Shown here: in pieces, positions 1-8,147 of the stretch | Layout of the letters: the number at the start of each line of letters is the position of its first letter | Position numbering within the stretch: the stretch's first letter is position 1 | Assembly: GCF_900143565.1 (NCBI RefSeq) | Contig: NZ_FREX01000001.1 | Location: 449,068-513,067, forward strand | DNA from: Pseudovibrio sp. Alg231-02 | Lineage (GTDB): Bacteria > Pseudomonadota > Alphaproteobacteria > Rhizobiales > Stappiaceae | Reading direction: 5' to 3' | DNA: 64,000 nt | The notes under the pieces: generated by a model | What the model was told of the DNA's origin: nothing | The model's input: only the letters and a program-made list of their open reading frames with translations | The model's database searches: none | Program-made: the position numbers and the translations under genes

Positions 1-125
1 GAGATCTTTTCGTAGGCTTTCGCGATCTCTTCGAACTGAGGCACCAGCTCAGGCGGCAGGAATGCTCCGCCATACTCACCGAAGTAGCCTTCTTTGTTCG
101 GGAACTCTTTTAAATAATTGTCCAT
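1..125 (-). CDS. Tryptophan synthase beta chain-like PLP enzyme (N-terminal fragment)
   Basis: Only the first 41 codons are in the window; the gene runs off the left edge. The visible N-terminus contains GYFGEYGGAFLPPEL, which matches the opening G-x-F-G-x-x-G-G-x-x-x-P-E-L signature of tryptophan synthase beta subunits and their TrpB-like paralogs (PLP-dependent condensation of indole with serine). The ATG is preceded by GGAGAG at a normal distance. Whether this is the true TrpB of the trp pathway or a TrpB-like paralog cannot be told from 41 residues; no trpA or trpF is visible next to it. Confidence 0.6.
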   Translation of the reverse strand, partial: MDNYLKEFPNKEGYFGEYGGAFLPPELVPQFEEIAKAYEKI

Positions 126-239
126 CAGCTCACGCTCTCCCAGCTCAATATCTATATGTATGGGACTGATGCTACTTTAAGCCGTGCGGGGCAATCCATC
201 TGGTAATTGGAACTAGTCACTGATTTCTTGGCAGATAAA

Positions 240-715
240 CAAGCACTTAAAGCACCGCATGGCCTTCCATGCAGTGGTGGAACAGAATTCCCGAAAGTCG
301 GGATGAGCAAGGCGGCAGGCAATACCTGCGCTGTTTGTTAAGTTAGTTTCTTCGGCATTGGCTACACGCCTTGCCCGGGCTTTCTTGGGATGAACAACGT
401 CGCCTCTTTTGCCTATAAGGTACGATAGTCAGTTTCCTGAAAAGACAGTGGCTTATCCAGTCAGGTTTCCCTGCTCAGACAGTTCCTCCGTCTTTGACAG
501 ACACATCTGCAAAAGTGGATTTCCCACCGGTACATCTGCATCCGTCACCGCGTGATACCCTATATTCCTGGGTCCTTCCCCTCAAACCATGCGGTCACGT
601 TTGAAGTTCGGTTCACCGGACCACTGAAAGGTGCGTTACGTCTTCCAACAGCCCAACCCAGCCTACGACACACTGACGGTCGCTCCGCCAGCAGCCCGTT
701 ACGTAGGCATGCGCT
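240..715 (-). ncRNA. Candidate structured RNA, class unknown
   Basis: Hairpins seen (plus-strand coordinates): 253-279 (10 bp with a 3-nt bulge); 289-303 (6 bp); 315-329 (5 bp); 429-440 and 462-473 (each 4 bp closing a GAAA loop when read on the minus strand); 515-527 (4 bp, GAAAT loop on the minus strand); 607-620 (5 bp with a wobble, TGAA loop on the minus strand); 661-708 (7 bp closing a nested stem). A 9-nt direct repeat ACATCTGCA (503-511 and 532-540) flanks the 515-527 hairpin. GNRA loops on the minus strand suggest the RNA is transcribed leftward, toward the trpB-like gene. No match was recognised to tmRNA, RNase P RNA, 6S or SRP RNA, and the cobalamin riboswitch motif order does not fit. 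End points are approximate. Confidence 0.35.
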
Positions 716-769
716 TAGTATGGGCATGGTTTTGAACCAGGGGGATAAGTTTTTGACACACCCGCATAC

Positions 770-801
770 AAAAAAAGCCCCGGCACATGGCCGGGGCTTT
801 T
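770..801 (-). terminator. Intrinsic terminator of second dppA
   Basis: An 11-bp perfect stem (773-783 with 791-801) rich in GC, with a 7-nt loop, is followed by T residues on the minus strand. It lies about 25 bases after the dppA stop codon. A four-T run on the other side may let it act weakly in both directions. Confidence 0.85.
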
Positions 802-824
802 CGTATTCCAGAGAGAACTCTGAA

Positions 825-2408
825 TTACTTGAGGTCAACGCCGTAGAAGATGTGACCACCGAATGGATCGATCTTGTAGTTTTCAACCTTCACAGAAACT
901 GGCTCAGAAACAACAGAGTGAGCGATGGTTGCCCATGGAGCTTCACGCTTGAAGACCACCTGTGCCTGCTCATAGAGCTTGGTACGCTCAGCAACGTCTG
1001 CAGTTACTTTTGCTTTCTGGATCAGGTCTTCAAACTCAGCGTTACACCACTGAGCGCGGTTGGAACCACCAACGCCGTCACAGCCGAGAAGAACTGCGAG
1101 GAAGTTGTCCGGGTCACCATTGTCACCAGTCCAGCCTAGAAGAACAGCACCGTCACGGTCCAGCTCTTTAGAGCGCTTCAGGTATTCACCCCACTCGTAG
1201 GAAACGATCTCAACGTCAACACCAACCTTCGCGAAGTCGCCCTGAATAACTTCAGCCATACGACGTGCGTTCGGGTTGTATGGACGCTGAACAGGCATCG
1301 CCCAGATCTTCATCTTAAGATCTTTAACGCCTTCTGCTTCCAGAGCAGCTTTTGCAGCAACCGGATCATATTTATCATCCTGAAGGTCTGCATTGTAAGA
1401 CCAGATGGTCGGTGGAATTGGGTTGGAAGCAACTTTACCAGCACCCTGGAACACTGCACCCAAAATAGCCTGCTTGTTGACAGCCATGTTCAGCGCTTTA
1501 CGCACCTTTGGATTGTCGTAAGGAGCCTGCTGAGTGTTGTATGCCAGGTAACCAACGTTCAGGCCTTCCTGCTGCATGAGGTTGATCGATGGATCATCCT
1601 TCATTGCTGCAATGTCAGCTGGGTTTGGATAAGGCATTACGTGACATTCGCCAGCTTTCAGCTTCTGATAGCGCACGGATGCATCAGGAGTGATCGCGAA
1701 TACCAGATTGTCGATTGGTGCTTTGCCAGCCCAGTAATCCGGGTTTGCTTTATAGCGGATCAACGCATCTTTCTGATAACCAACCAGCTGGAATGGGCCG
1801 GTGCCAACAGGGTTCTGATCGAATGCATCCTGATTGTCCATCATCTTCTCTGCGTATTCAGCAGAGTGAATGGAAGCAAAATCCATCGCAAGGTTTGCGA
1901 TCATTGGAGCTTCTGGACGGGTCAGAACGAACTTCACAGTGTAGTCGTCTACCTTCACGATCTCTTTGATGAGATCAGGCATGGACATTGCGTTGAAGTA
2001 TTCGTAGTTACCGCCGGAAACGCCGAAGTATGGGTTTTCTTTGTTGCCCTGACGGTCGAAGGAGAAGATCACGTCGTCCGCGTTGAAATCACGCGTTGGA
2101 GTGAAGTCTTTGGTGGTGTGGAATTTTACGCCCTTACGCAGCTTGAAGGTGTATTCCTTACCATCTTCAGATACGTCCCAGCTTTCAGCCAGTGCCGGAG
2201 CGATGCTTGTTGTGCCGCGCTCAAATTCAACCAGTTTGTTGAAGATCTGGCGGGAAGACGCATCAAATGTTGTGCCTGCTGTGTAGAGCGCTGGTGTGAA
2301 GCCCTCAGGAGAACCTTCTGAGCAGTATACCAGTGTTTTGGCCATGCTTGGTGCAGCAAACGCCATTGTTGCAGCCAACACACTGCCCATAAGAATTGAT
2401 TTTTTCAT
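825..2408 (-). CDS. dppA: Dipeptide/oligopeptide ABC transporter substrate-binding protein (second copy)
   Basis: Periplasmic solute-binding protein of the SBP_bac_5 (DppA/OppA) family, 527 aa. It delivers peptides to the DppBCDF permease encoded just upstream. The ATG at 2408 is chosen because it gives a clean signal peptide: MKKS, a hydrophobic core, then cleavage near APSMA-KT. Family features include EGSPEGFTP near the mature N-terminus, the DDVIFSF segment after a tryptophan/aromatic-rich N-lobe, and a Cys pair near the C-terminus in the LLGCDGVGGSNRAQWCN stretch, conserved in DppA. It is a close paralog of the protein at 6546-8147, similar along its whole length. It sits after dppF behind a hairpin and a 424-bp gap, so it probably has its own promoter and can be expressed separately from the permease. 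Confidence 0.93.
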   Translation of the reverse strand: MKKSILMGSVLAATMAFAAPSMAKTLVYCSEGSPEGFTPALYTAGTTFDASSRQIFNKLVEFERGTTSIAPALAESWDVSEDGKEYTFKLRKGVKFHTTKDFTPTRDFNADDVIFSFDRQGNKENPYFGVSGGNYEYFNAMSMPDLIKEIVKVDDYTVKFVLTRPEAPMIANLAMDFASIHSAEYAEKMMDNQDAFDQNPVGTGPFQLVGYQKDALIRYKANPDYWAGKAPIDNLVFAITPDASVRYQKLKAGECHVMPYPNPADIAAMKDDPSINLMQQEGLNVGYLAYNTQQAPYDNPKVRKALNMAVNKQAILGAVFQGAGKVASNPIPPTIWSYNADLQDDKYDPVAAKAALEAEGVKDLKMKIWAMPVQRPYNPNARRMAEVIQGDFAKVGVDVEIVSYEWGEYLKRSKELDRDGAVLLGWTGDNGDPDNFLAVLLGCDGVGGSNRAQWCNAEFEDLIQKAKVTADVAERTKLYEQAQVVFKREAPWATIAHSVVSEPVSVKVENYKIDPFGGHIFYGVDLK

Positions 2409-2832
2409 TTCTCGTGTCCCCAATCACCTAAAGTGAATGCAAAAGCCAAGGCCTTTGATCATTTATCGAAGCTGCTTGATGCAGTTCTTCTCATAGGATT
2501 TTGCAGCGCCACACCGCAGGCTCACCTCAAGCCTACGAACCTCTTCTCAAAGAAGAAGTCATGTTCAGAATGATTTCAGGAAGAAATAGCGCGGATAGAG
2601 CACAAAATAAGCCCTCCTCCGCTGCATCGTGTCCTCCCCAGCACACCCCATATGCAACAGCTGCAAACGGGAGTACCTTATACGTAATTCTCGGTAAAAT
2701 CTCCTCTTAATTGCGCATTTTTCAAAGAAATTGTTTCAACATTGCACTGAATTGGGAAAATCGTTAATGAAATGACAAAGGGCGGCTCCCCGATGGGAAC
2801 CGCCCTTTTATTTTTCAAACTACACAATCAGC
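2409..2832. other. Intergenic region between dppF and second dppA
   Basis: No gene is seen. The region contains a hairpin after dppF (about 2777-2812) and presumably the promoter of the second dppA, but no confident -35/-10 pair could be picked by eye. The short plus-strand open frame near 2501-2710 has no recognisable features. Confidence 0.5.
2777..2812 (-). terminator. Hairpin terminator after dppF
   Basis: A GC-rich stem (2780-2790 with 2795-2805, one mismatch) is extended by A/T pairs. The T-run is short on the minus strand and better on the plus strand. It lies 20-55 bases after the dppF stop, so partial termination of the dpp operon before the second dppA is likely. Confidence 0.6.
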
Positions 2833-3660
2833 TTAGTGAGAAGCAGCAAGCCGCGCTTTGATGTGAGCGATGTCTGCCTGAGGCGTCGCGTTGAACAGTG
2901 TCTGGGTATACTCATGCTGAGGATTTCCAAACACTTCGTCGCGCGTGCCGTACTCAACCACTTCGCCATAATACATCACCATGACCTTGTCCGCGATGTA
3001 GCGTACCACAGACAAATCGTGGGAAATGAACAGGTAAGTCAGGTTGAACTCATCCTGCAAATCTGCCAGCAAGTTCAGGATCTGAGCCTGAACGGACAGA
3101 TCCAACGCTGAAACAGGCTCATCAAGAATGAGGAGTGACGGGTTGAGAACCAGTGCACGACCAATCGCAATACGCTGACGCTGACCACCAGAGAACATGT
3201 GCGGATAGCGGTTGAAATGCTCAGGACCAAGACCGACCTTGACCAGCATTTCCATCGCCTTGTCGCGGCGCTCAGCTGGAGACATGGTGGTGTTGATCAT
3301 CAAAGGTTCAGTCAGAACGTCACCAACACGCTGGCGCGGGTTCAAAGACCCATACGGGTTCTGGAACACGATCTGCACCTTGGAGCGCATGTCCTTGGAC
3401 AGCTTTTCCTTTGAGATGTCGATCGGGTTGCCCTCGATGAGAAGCTCCCCTGCGGTTGCCGGATCGATCAAGGTCAGGATACGCGCCAGTGTAGACTTTC
3501 CGCAGCCAGATTCTCCCACCACTGCAAGCGTTTTGCCGCGTTCCAGACTAAAGCTGATGCCCTTCAGAGCACGGTTGACATGCTCTTTTCCGAAGATGCC
3601 TTCTTTGGTGCGATATTCGCGAACCAGATTGCGCGCTTCGAGGATGATATCGTCAGCCAT
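2833..3660 (-). CDS. dppF: Dipeptide ABC transporter ATP-binding protein DppF
   Basis: Cytoplasmic ATPase subunit that pairs with DppD to power peptide uptake. The 275-residue protein has Walker A GESGCGKS, the Q-loop region FQNPYGSLNPR typical of Dpp/Opp ATPases, signature FSGGQRQRIAIGRAL, Walker B LLILDEPVSALD and a switch His in LFISHDLSVVRYIAD. The start ATG overlaps the dppD stop by one base, so the two are translationally coupled. It is shorter than the roughly 330-residue Escherichia coli protein because the C-terminal oligopeptide-transporter extension is almost absent. It is the last permease gene of the operon. Confidence 0.93.
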   Translation of the reverse strand: MADDIILEARNLVREYRTKEGIFGKEHVNRALKGISFSLERGKTLAVVGESGCGKSTLARILTLIDPATAGELLIEGNPIDISKEKLSKDMRSKVQIVFQNPYGSLNPRQRVGDVLTEPLMINTTMSPAERRDKAMEMLVKVGLGPEHFNRYPHMFSGGQRQRIAIGRALVLNPSLLILDEPVSALDLSVQAQILNLLADLQDEFNLTYLFISHDLSVVRYIADKVMVMYYGEVVEYGTRDEVFGNPQHEYTQTLFNATPQADIAHIKARLAASH

Positions 3661-4502
3661 TATGCAGCTCCTTCATCGCCGAGGTGAAAATCAGAGACCG
3701 TTGGCAAACGATCACCTGTTGCGTTTTCAGGAAGCGCGGAAAGCAGAGCCTTGGTGTACGGGTTCTTTGGGCTTTCAAAGAGTGAGAGAACATCTGACTC
3801 TTCCATCTTTTTGCCTTTGTACTGAACCACCACACGGTCAGCCGTTTCAGCAACCACTGCCATATCATGAGTGATCATGATCAGGCCCATGCCGCTTTCT
3901 TTCTGCAGATCAAGGAGCAGATCGAGGATCTGCTTTTGAATGGTCACGTCGAGCGCAGTTGTTGGCTCATCAGCGATCAGCAGCTTCGGCTTACACGCAA
4001 TTGCCATGGCAATCATCACACGCTGACACTGACCACCAGACATCTGGTGTGGGTACTTTTTCAGCGCCTTCGCAGATTCAGGCATCCCGACGGAGTCGAG
4101 CAGCTCAATCGCACGGGTTTTGCGTTCACCGCGGCTCATCGTGGTGTGCTCTTTGAGGGTCTCATCAATCTGAGCACCCACAGTGAAGCATGGGTTCAAG
4201 CTTGCAATTGGCTCCTGGAAGATCATGGAAATGTCTTTACCAATGATCTCGCGGCGCTTTTTTGCAGACATGGTCAGAAGGTCATAGCCTTCAAACTCCA
4301 GCTTGTCCGCCCACAGATGACCGTTGTTGGCCAGCAGGCCCATAACAGCCAACATGGCTACAGATTTACCAGATCCACTTTCACCCACAACAGCAAGAAC
4401 TTCACCTGCGTCAACGGAATAGCTCACGCCATCCAGAGCCCGGAAACGTCCATCAACCGTGTCGAATTCAACCGTTAGGTTTTCAATTTCAAGAAGGGCC
4501 AT
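3660..4502 (-). CDS. dppD: Dipeptide ABC transporter ATP-binding protein DppD
   Basis: Second ATPase subunit of the peptide importer, 280 aa. Visible motifs are Walker A GESGSGKS, Q-loop FQEPIASLNPCF, signature MSGGQCQRVMIAMAIA, Walker B LLIADEPTTALD and the switch ITHDMAVV. The signature carries a Cys where Arg or Lys is usual (GGQCQR). The protein ends soon after the NPYTKALLSALP segment and so lacks the cysteine-rich C-terminal tail that longer DppD/OppD proteins carry. It starts 2 bases after the dppC stop and runs into dppF, consistent with one transcript. Confidence 0.92.
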   Translation of the reverse strand: MALLEIENLTVEFDTVDGRFRALDGVSYSVDAGEVLAVVGESGSGKSVAMLAVMGLLANNGHLWADKLEFEGYDLLTMSAKKRREIIGKDISMIFQEPIASLNPCFTVGAQIDETLKEHTTMSRGERKTRAIELLDSVGMPESAKALKKYPHQMSGGQCQRVMIAMAIACKPKLLIADEPTTALDVTIQKQILDLLLDLQKESGMGLIMITHDMAVVAETADRVVVQYKGKKMEESDVLSLFESPKNPYTKALLSALPENATGDRLPTVSDFHLGDEGAA

Positions 4503-4504
4503 CG

Positions 4505-5404
4505 TCAGCTCCTCTTCAGTTTAGGATCGAGAGCGTCACGCAGGCCATCACCGATCAAGTTGATTGCCAGCACTGTGGTTAAAATCGCAATACCCGGGAA
4601 AGTGACAACCCATGGCGCACGCAGGATGAACTCGCGAGATTCTGCAAGCATTGTGCCCCATTCCGGCTGAGGTGGCTGAGCACCCATACCGAGGAAGCCC
4701 AGAGCCGCTGCATCAAGGATCGCGGTGGAGAAGGAAAGCGCTGCCTGCACGATGAGTGGAGCCATACAGTTTGGCAGCACAGTCACGAACATCAAACGCA
4801 GAGTACCAACACCGGAAACACGCGCGGCCATCACATACTCACGGCTCATTTCGGACATCACTGATGCTCGGGTGAGACGCACATAGTATGGCTGCTGCAC
4901 GATCGCGATCGCGATCATCGCGTTGAGGAGCGATGGGCCGAGAATAGCAACAAGCACCAAGGCCAGCAGCAAGGACGGGAATGCCAGAATGATGTCCATG
5001 ATACGCATGATGATGGTATCAACCCAACCACCAAACGTACCGGCCACCAGACCGAGACACACACCAACAACAAGCGCAACAGATACAACCACCACACCAA
5101 TGAAGAGCGAGAACTGGCTGCCGTAAATCAGGCGAGACAGCAGGTCACGACCCACAGCGTCTGTGCCAAGAACGTAGGACCAGCTCCCACCTTCCTGCCA
5201 TGCTGGTGGCAGGAGCAGCGCATCGCGATACTGTTCGATTGGTGAATGAGGTGCAATAAAAGCTGCTCCCACAGCAATCACAACAAGCGTCAGGAAGAAG
5301 AACAGACCCGCAACAGCCCCTTTGTTGGTGCGGAAATGTCTCCAGAAATTGACGATAAGTTCAAACCGGGTATCCGGTCCGGAATTTTGTGTCACGTCAG
5401 CCAT
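4505..5404 (-). CDS. dppC: Dipeptide ABC transporter permease DppC
   Basis: Inner-membrane permease of 299 aa. It has a cytoplasmic N-terminal stretch, one membrane segment near residues 35-55, a periplasmic segment with LGTDAVGRDLLSR (typical of DppC/OppC), and five further membrane segments. The EAA coupling loop reads EYVMAARVSGV before the fifth segment. It pairs with DppB and is contacted by the DppD/DppF ATPases. It lies 3 bases after dppB and 2 bases before dppD in the same operon. Confidence 0.94.
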   Translation of the reverse strand: MADVTQNSGPDTRFELIVNFWRHFRTNKGAVAGLFFFLTLVVIAVGAAFIAPHSPIEQYRDALLLPPAWQEGGSWSYVLGTDAVGRDLLSRLIYGSQFSLFIGVVVVSVALVVGVCLGLVAGTFGGWVDTIIMRIMDIILAFPSLLLALVLVAILGPSLLNAMIAIAIVQQPYYVRLTRASVMSEMSREYVMAARVSGVGTLRLMFVTVLPNCMAPLIVQAALSFSTAILDAAALGFLGMGAQPPQPEWGTMLAESREFILRAPWVVTFPGIAILTTVLAINLIGDGLRDALDPKLKRS

Positions 5405-5407
5405 GAT

Positions 5408-6418
5408 TTACTCCGTATGCCGAATTTTCGGATTAACCAGACCGTACATCAGGTCCACAATCAGGTTCACGATCATGACGATTGCAGCAATCATCAAAAG
5501 ACCGCCCTGCACAACCGGGTAGTCACGACGGAAAATACTATCAACCATCCACTTGCCGATTCCCGGCCAGGAGAAGATGCTCTCAGTCAGGATTGCGCCG
5601 CCAAACAGCACGCCGATCTGCAAACCAATAATGGTGATGACCGGAATGAGCGCATTCCGCAGAGCATGAATGCCGACCACACGGAAGTTGGAGAGGCCCT
5701 TTGCACGTGCAGTACGCACATAATCTTCATCCAGAACTTCCAACATGGCAGAGCGCGTCTGACGCGCAATAACTGCCAGTGGAATAGTGCCCAGAACGAT
5801 GGTTGGGAGAATCAGATGGCTTACAGCCGAGGTGAATGCACCAGGCTCATCTGAGAGCAATGTGTCGATCAACATGAAGCCTGTAACAGGCTCAATCCAG
5901 TACAACAGAGAGATACGACCTGAAACAGGTGTCCACCCCAAAATGCCGGAGAAGAAGATGATCAGCAGCAGGCCCCACCAGAAGATTGGCATGGAATAAC
6001 CGGCCAACGCTGTTGTCATAACAGTGTGGTCCAGTGCCTTACCGCGCTTTACAGCTGCGATAATACCAGCAGGAAGCCCGACGACGATTGCAAACAGAAT
6101 TGCACAGAGGCCAAGCTCAACCGTTGCCGGGAAGAGCGTCATAAACTCCTGAAGAACAGGCTGTTTTGTGACAATAGATACACCAAGATCGCCTTGAACC
6201 AAATTGCCCAAGTAAGTGAAATACTGTTGCCAGATCGGTTCATTGTAGCCGAACTGCACCATAAGTTCTTGATAGCGCTCAGGGCTTACACCGCGTTCGC
6301 CAGCCAAGAGCAGAATTGGATCGCCTGGCAGCAGGCGAATGAAGAAGAACGAGGTCAGAGTAACCCCGATAAAGGTCGGGATGAGCAAACCCAGTTTTTT
6401 TAATATGAGACGAAGCAT
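5408..6418 (-). CDS. dppB: Dipeptide ABC transporter permease DppB
   Basis: Inner-membrane permease of 336 aa. The first membrane segment (about residues 10-30) is followed by LLPGDPILLLAGERG, the usual DppB/OppB periplasmic entry. Five more segments follow, with the EAA loop DYVRTARAKGL before the fifth. It forms the translocation path with DppC. It is first in the permease block and is separated from the upstream dppA (6546-8147) by a perfect terminator-like hairpin, so permease expression is probably lower than that of the binding protein. Confidence 0.94.
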   Translation of the reverse strand: MLRLILKKLGLLIPTFIGVTLTSFFFIRLLPGDPILLLAGERGVSPERYQELMVQFGYNEPIWQQYFTYLGNLVQGDLGVSIVTKQPVLQEFMTLFPATVELGLCAILFAIVVGLPAGIIAAVKRGKALDHTVMTTALAGYSMPIFWWGLLLIIFFSGILGWTPVSGRISLLYWIEPVTGFMLIDTLLSDEPGAFTSAVSHLILPTIVLGTIPLAVIARQTRSAMLEVLDEDYVRTARAKGLSNFRVVGIHALRNALIPVITIIGLQIGVLFGGAILTESIFSWPGIGKWMVDSIFRRDYPVVQGGLLMIAAIVMIVNLIVDLMYGLVNPKIRHTE

Positions 6419-6486
6419 ACTTCAGTCACACCAATCAGAGGATTGTTTATCCGCAAGCCACCACTTGCGGTATGGAAGACTTTTCC

Positions 6487-6520
6487 AAAAAAGTATCCCG
6501 GCGAATACATCGCCGGGATA
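6487..6520 (-). terminator. Intra-operon hairpin between dppA and dppB
   Basis: A perfect 10-bp stem (6494-6503 with 6511-6520) with a 7-nt loop is followed on the minus strand by six T. It has the form of an intrinsic terminator between the binding-protein gene and the permease genes. It could give partial termination or protect the 3' end of the dppA message, as is common in binding-protein-dependent importers. Confidence 0.75.
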
Positions 6521-6545
6521 CAAATTGTCCAGCGGAAAATTATTT

Positions 6546-8147
6546 CTACTTCAGATCTACGCCATAGAAGTAATGGCCACCAAACGGATCAATCTTGTAG
6601 TTTTCAACACGAACACTGATCGGCTCAGAGACAAGAGAGTGCGCAATAGTTGCCCAAGGCGCCTCACGTTTGAATACTACCTGAGCTTCCTCATAAAGTC
6701 TTGTGCGTTCATCTACGTCAGATACCTGTTTGGCTTGTACAACAAGATCATTAAATTCATCATTACACCACTGTGCACGGTTGGAACCGCCCACTGCATC
6801 GCAAGACATCAGCACTGCAAGGAAGTTGTCCGGATCACCATTGTCACCAGTCCAACCCAGCAGAACTGCACCGTCACGATTGATGTCAGAAGAACGTTTA
6901 AGGTACTCACCCCACTCGTAGCTGACGATCTCGACTTTAACACCGATTTTCGCAAAGTCAGCCTGAAGGATTTCAGCCATACGACGCGCATTTGGGTTGT
7001 ATGGACGCTGTACAGGCATCGCCCAGATCTTCATTGTCAGATCTTTGACGCCTTCTGCTTCCAAAGCCGCTTTTGCTGCTGCCGGATCATATGGGTCATC
7101 AACGATTTCGTTGTTGTAGGACCACATTGTCGGCGGGATCGGGTTTTTCGCGATCTGACCGACGCCCTGGAATACTGCGTCCAGAATAGCCTGCTTGTTG
7201 ATAGCCATGTTCAGCGCTTTACGCACTTTTGGATTATCAAACGGTGCCTGCTGGGTGTTGTAGGCCATGTAGCCAACATTCAGACCTTCTTGCTGCAGAA
7301 GGGTGACGTTTGGATCTTTGGACATTGCATCCAGGTCAGCCGGGTTTGGATATGCCATCACCTGACATTCACCTGCAGCAAGCTTTTGATAGCGCACAGA
7401 TGCATCTGGTGTGATTGCAAAGACCAGATTGTCGAGTGGCGCTTTGCCATTCCAGTAATCAGGGTTTGCTTTATAGCGGATCAGAGCGTCTTTCTGGTAG
7501 CCAACGAGCTGGAAAGGACCGGTACCAACTGGCTTCTGATCAAATGTGTCCTTGCTGTTCACCATTGCGTCTGCGTATTCAGCAGACTGGATGGAGGCGA
7601 AGTCCATCGCCAGGTTCGCAATCATTGGTGCTTCTGGACGGGTCAGCTTGAATTTGACAGTGTAGTCGTCAATCTTTTCAATACTGTCGATCAGGTCAGG
7701 CATGTCCATGGCGTTAAAGTACTCGTAGGTACCGCCAGACACGTTATGATATGGGTTTTCCTTGTTGCCCTGACGGTCGAATGAGAAGATCACGTCATCG
7801 GCATTGAAATCACGGGTTGGTGTGAACCACTTTGTGTCGTGGAATTTTACACCCTTGCGAAGGTGGAAGGTGTATTCCTTGCCATCCTCAGAAACTTCCC
7901 AGCTTTCAGCCAGTGCCGGAGCAACTTCGGTTGTGCCAGGCTTGAACTCCACCAGCTTGTTGTAGATCTGACGCGAGCTTGCATCAAATGTGGTGCCTGC
8001 GGTGTACAGAGACGGTGTAAAGCCTTCCGGAGATCCTTCAGAACAGTACACGAGAGTTTTTGCCATTACAGGGCCAGCCACAACTGCTGCTGCGAACAGG
8101 CTACCACCAAGCAAGAGGCTTTTTTTCAAGGACATTGGTATTCTCAT
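6546..8147 (-). CDS. dppA: Dipeptide/oligopeptide ABC transporter substrate-binding protein (first copy)
   Basis: Periplasmic SBP_bac_5 protein, 533 aa, first gene of the dppABCDF operon. The signal peptide is MSLKKS, a hydrophobic core, and GPVMA-KTLVYC. A second ATG at 8135 would remove four residues and is an equally good start. The mature part opens with CSEGSPEGFTP, as in the paralog at 825-2408, and shares the TFDASSRQI, PVGTGPFQLVGYQKDALIRYK and VGGSNRAQWCN blocks. The two copies differ mainly at scattered positions, which suggests an old duplication with possible divergence in peptide preference. Confidence 0.93.
   Translation of the reverse strand: MRIPMSLKKSLLLGGSLFAAAVVAGPVMAKTLVYCSEGSPEGFTPSLYTAGTTFDASSRQIYNKLVEFKPGTTEVAPALAESWEVSEDGKEYTFHLRKGVKFHDTKWFTPTRDFNADDVIFSFDRQGNKENPYHNVSGGTYEYFNAMDMPDLIDSIEKIDDYTVKFKLTRPEAPMIANLAMDFASIQSAEYADAMVNSKDTFDQKPVGTGPFQLVGYQKDALIRYKANPDYWNGKAPLDNLVFAITPDASVRYQKLAAGECQVMAYPNPADLDAMSKDPNVTLLQQEGLNVGYMAYNTQQAPFDNPKVRKALNMAINKQAILDAVFQGVGQIAKNPIPPTMWSYNNEIVDDPYDPAAAKAALEAEGVKDLTMKIWAMPVQRPYNPNARRMAEILQADFAKIGVKVEIVSYEWGEYLKRSSDINRDGAVLLGWTGDNGDPDNFLAVLMSCDAVGGSNRAQWCNDEFNDLVVQAKQVSDVDERTRLYEEAQVVFKREAPWATIAHSLVSEPISVRVENYKIDPFGGHYFYGVDLK

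Larger units (their letters stand above)
126..824. other. Long non-coding interval rich in small hairpins
   Basis: There is no convincing gene in these 700 bases: the open frames have no family motif and break often. The interval holds the dppA terminator at its right end and the ribosome-binding site of the trpB-like gene at its left end. In between are at least seven short perfect or near-perfect hairpins, annotated separately as a candidate structured RNA. A leader for the trpB-like gene would have to be read from the minus strand. Confidence 0.6.

Noticed and set aside
421-540. Cobalamin riboswitch-like words (GGTGGGAAATCC and GCCACTG on the minus strand)
   Set aside because: The motifs occur but not in the order or spacing of the B12 riboswitch core, and the downstream gene is not a typical target.
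735-760. GTGTG on the minus strand as a group II intron 5' end, and a T-arm-like GGTTCAAAACC
   Set aside because: No domain V-like hairpin, no reverse transcriptase and no acceptor stem or CCA were found, so neither an intron nor a tRNA/tmRNA is supported.
552-1139. 195-codon plus-strand open frame
   Set aside because: It is mostly antisense to dppA and has no family motif or ribosome-binding site.
1641-2321. 226-codon plus-strand open frame
   Set aside because: It is antisense to dppA; the reverse frame is clearly the real protein.
6339-7784. 481-codon plus-strand open frame
   Set aside because: It is antisense to the first dppA. The same region of the other dppA also gives long antisense frames, which shows that it is a codon-bias artefact.
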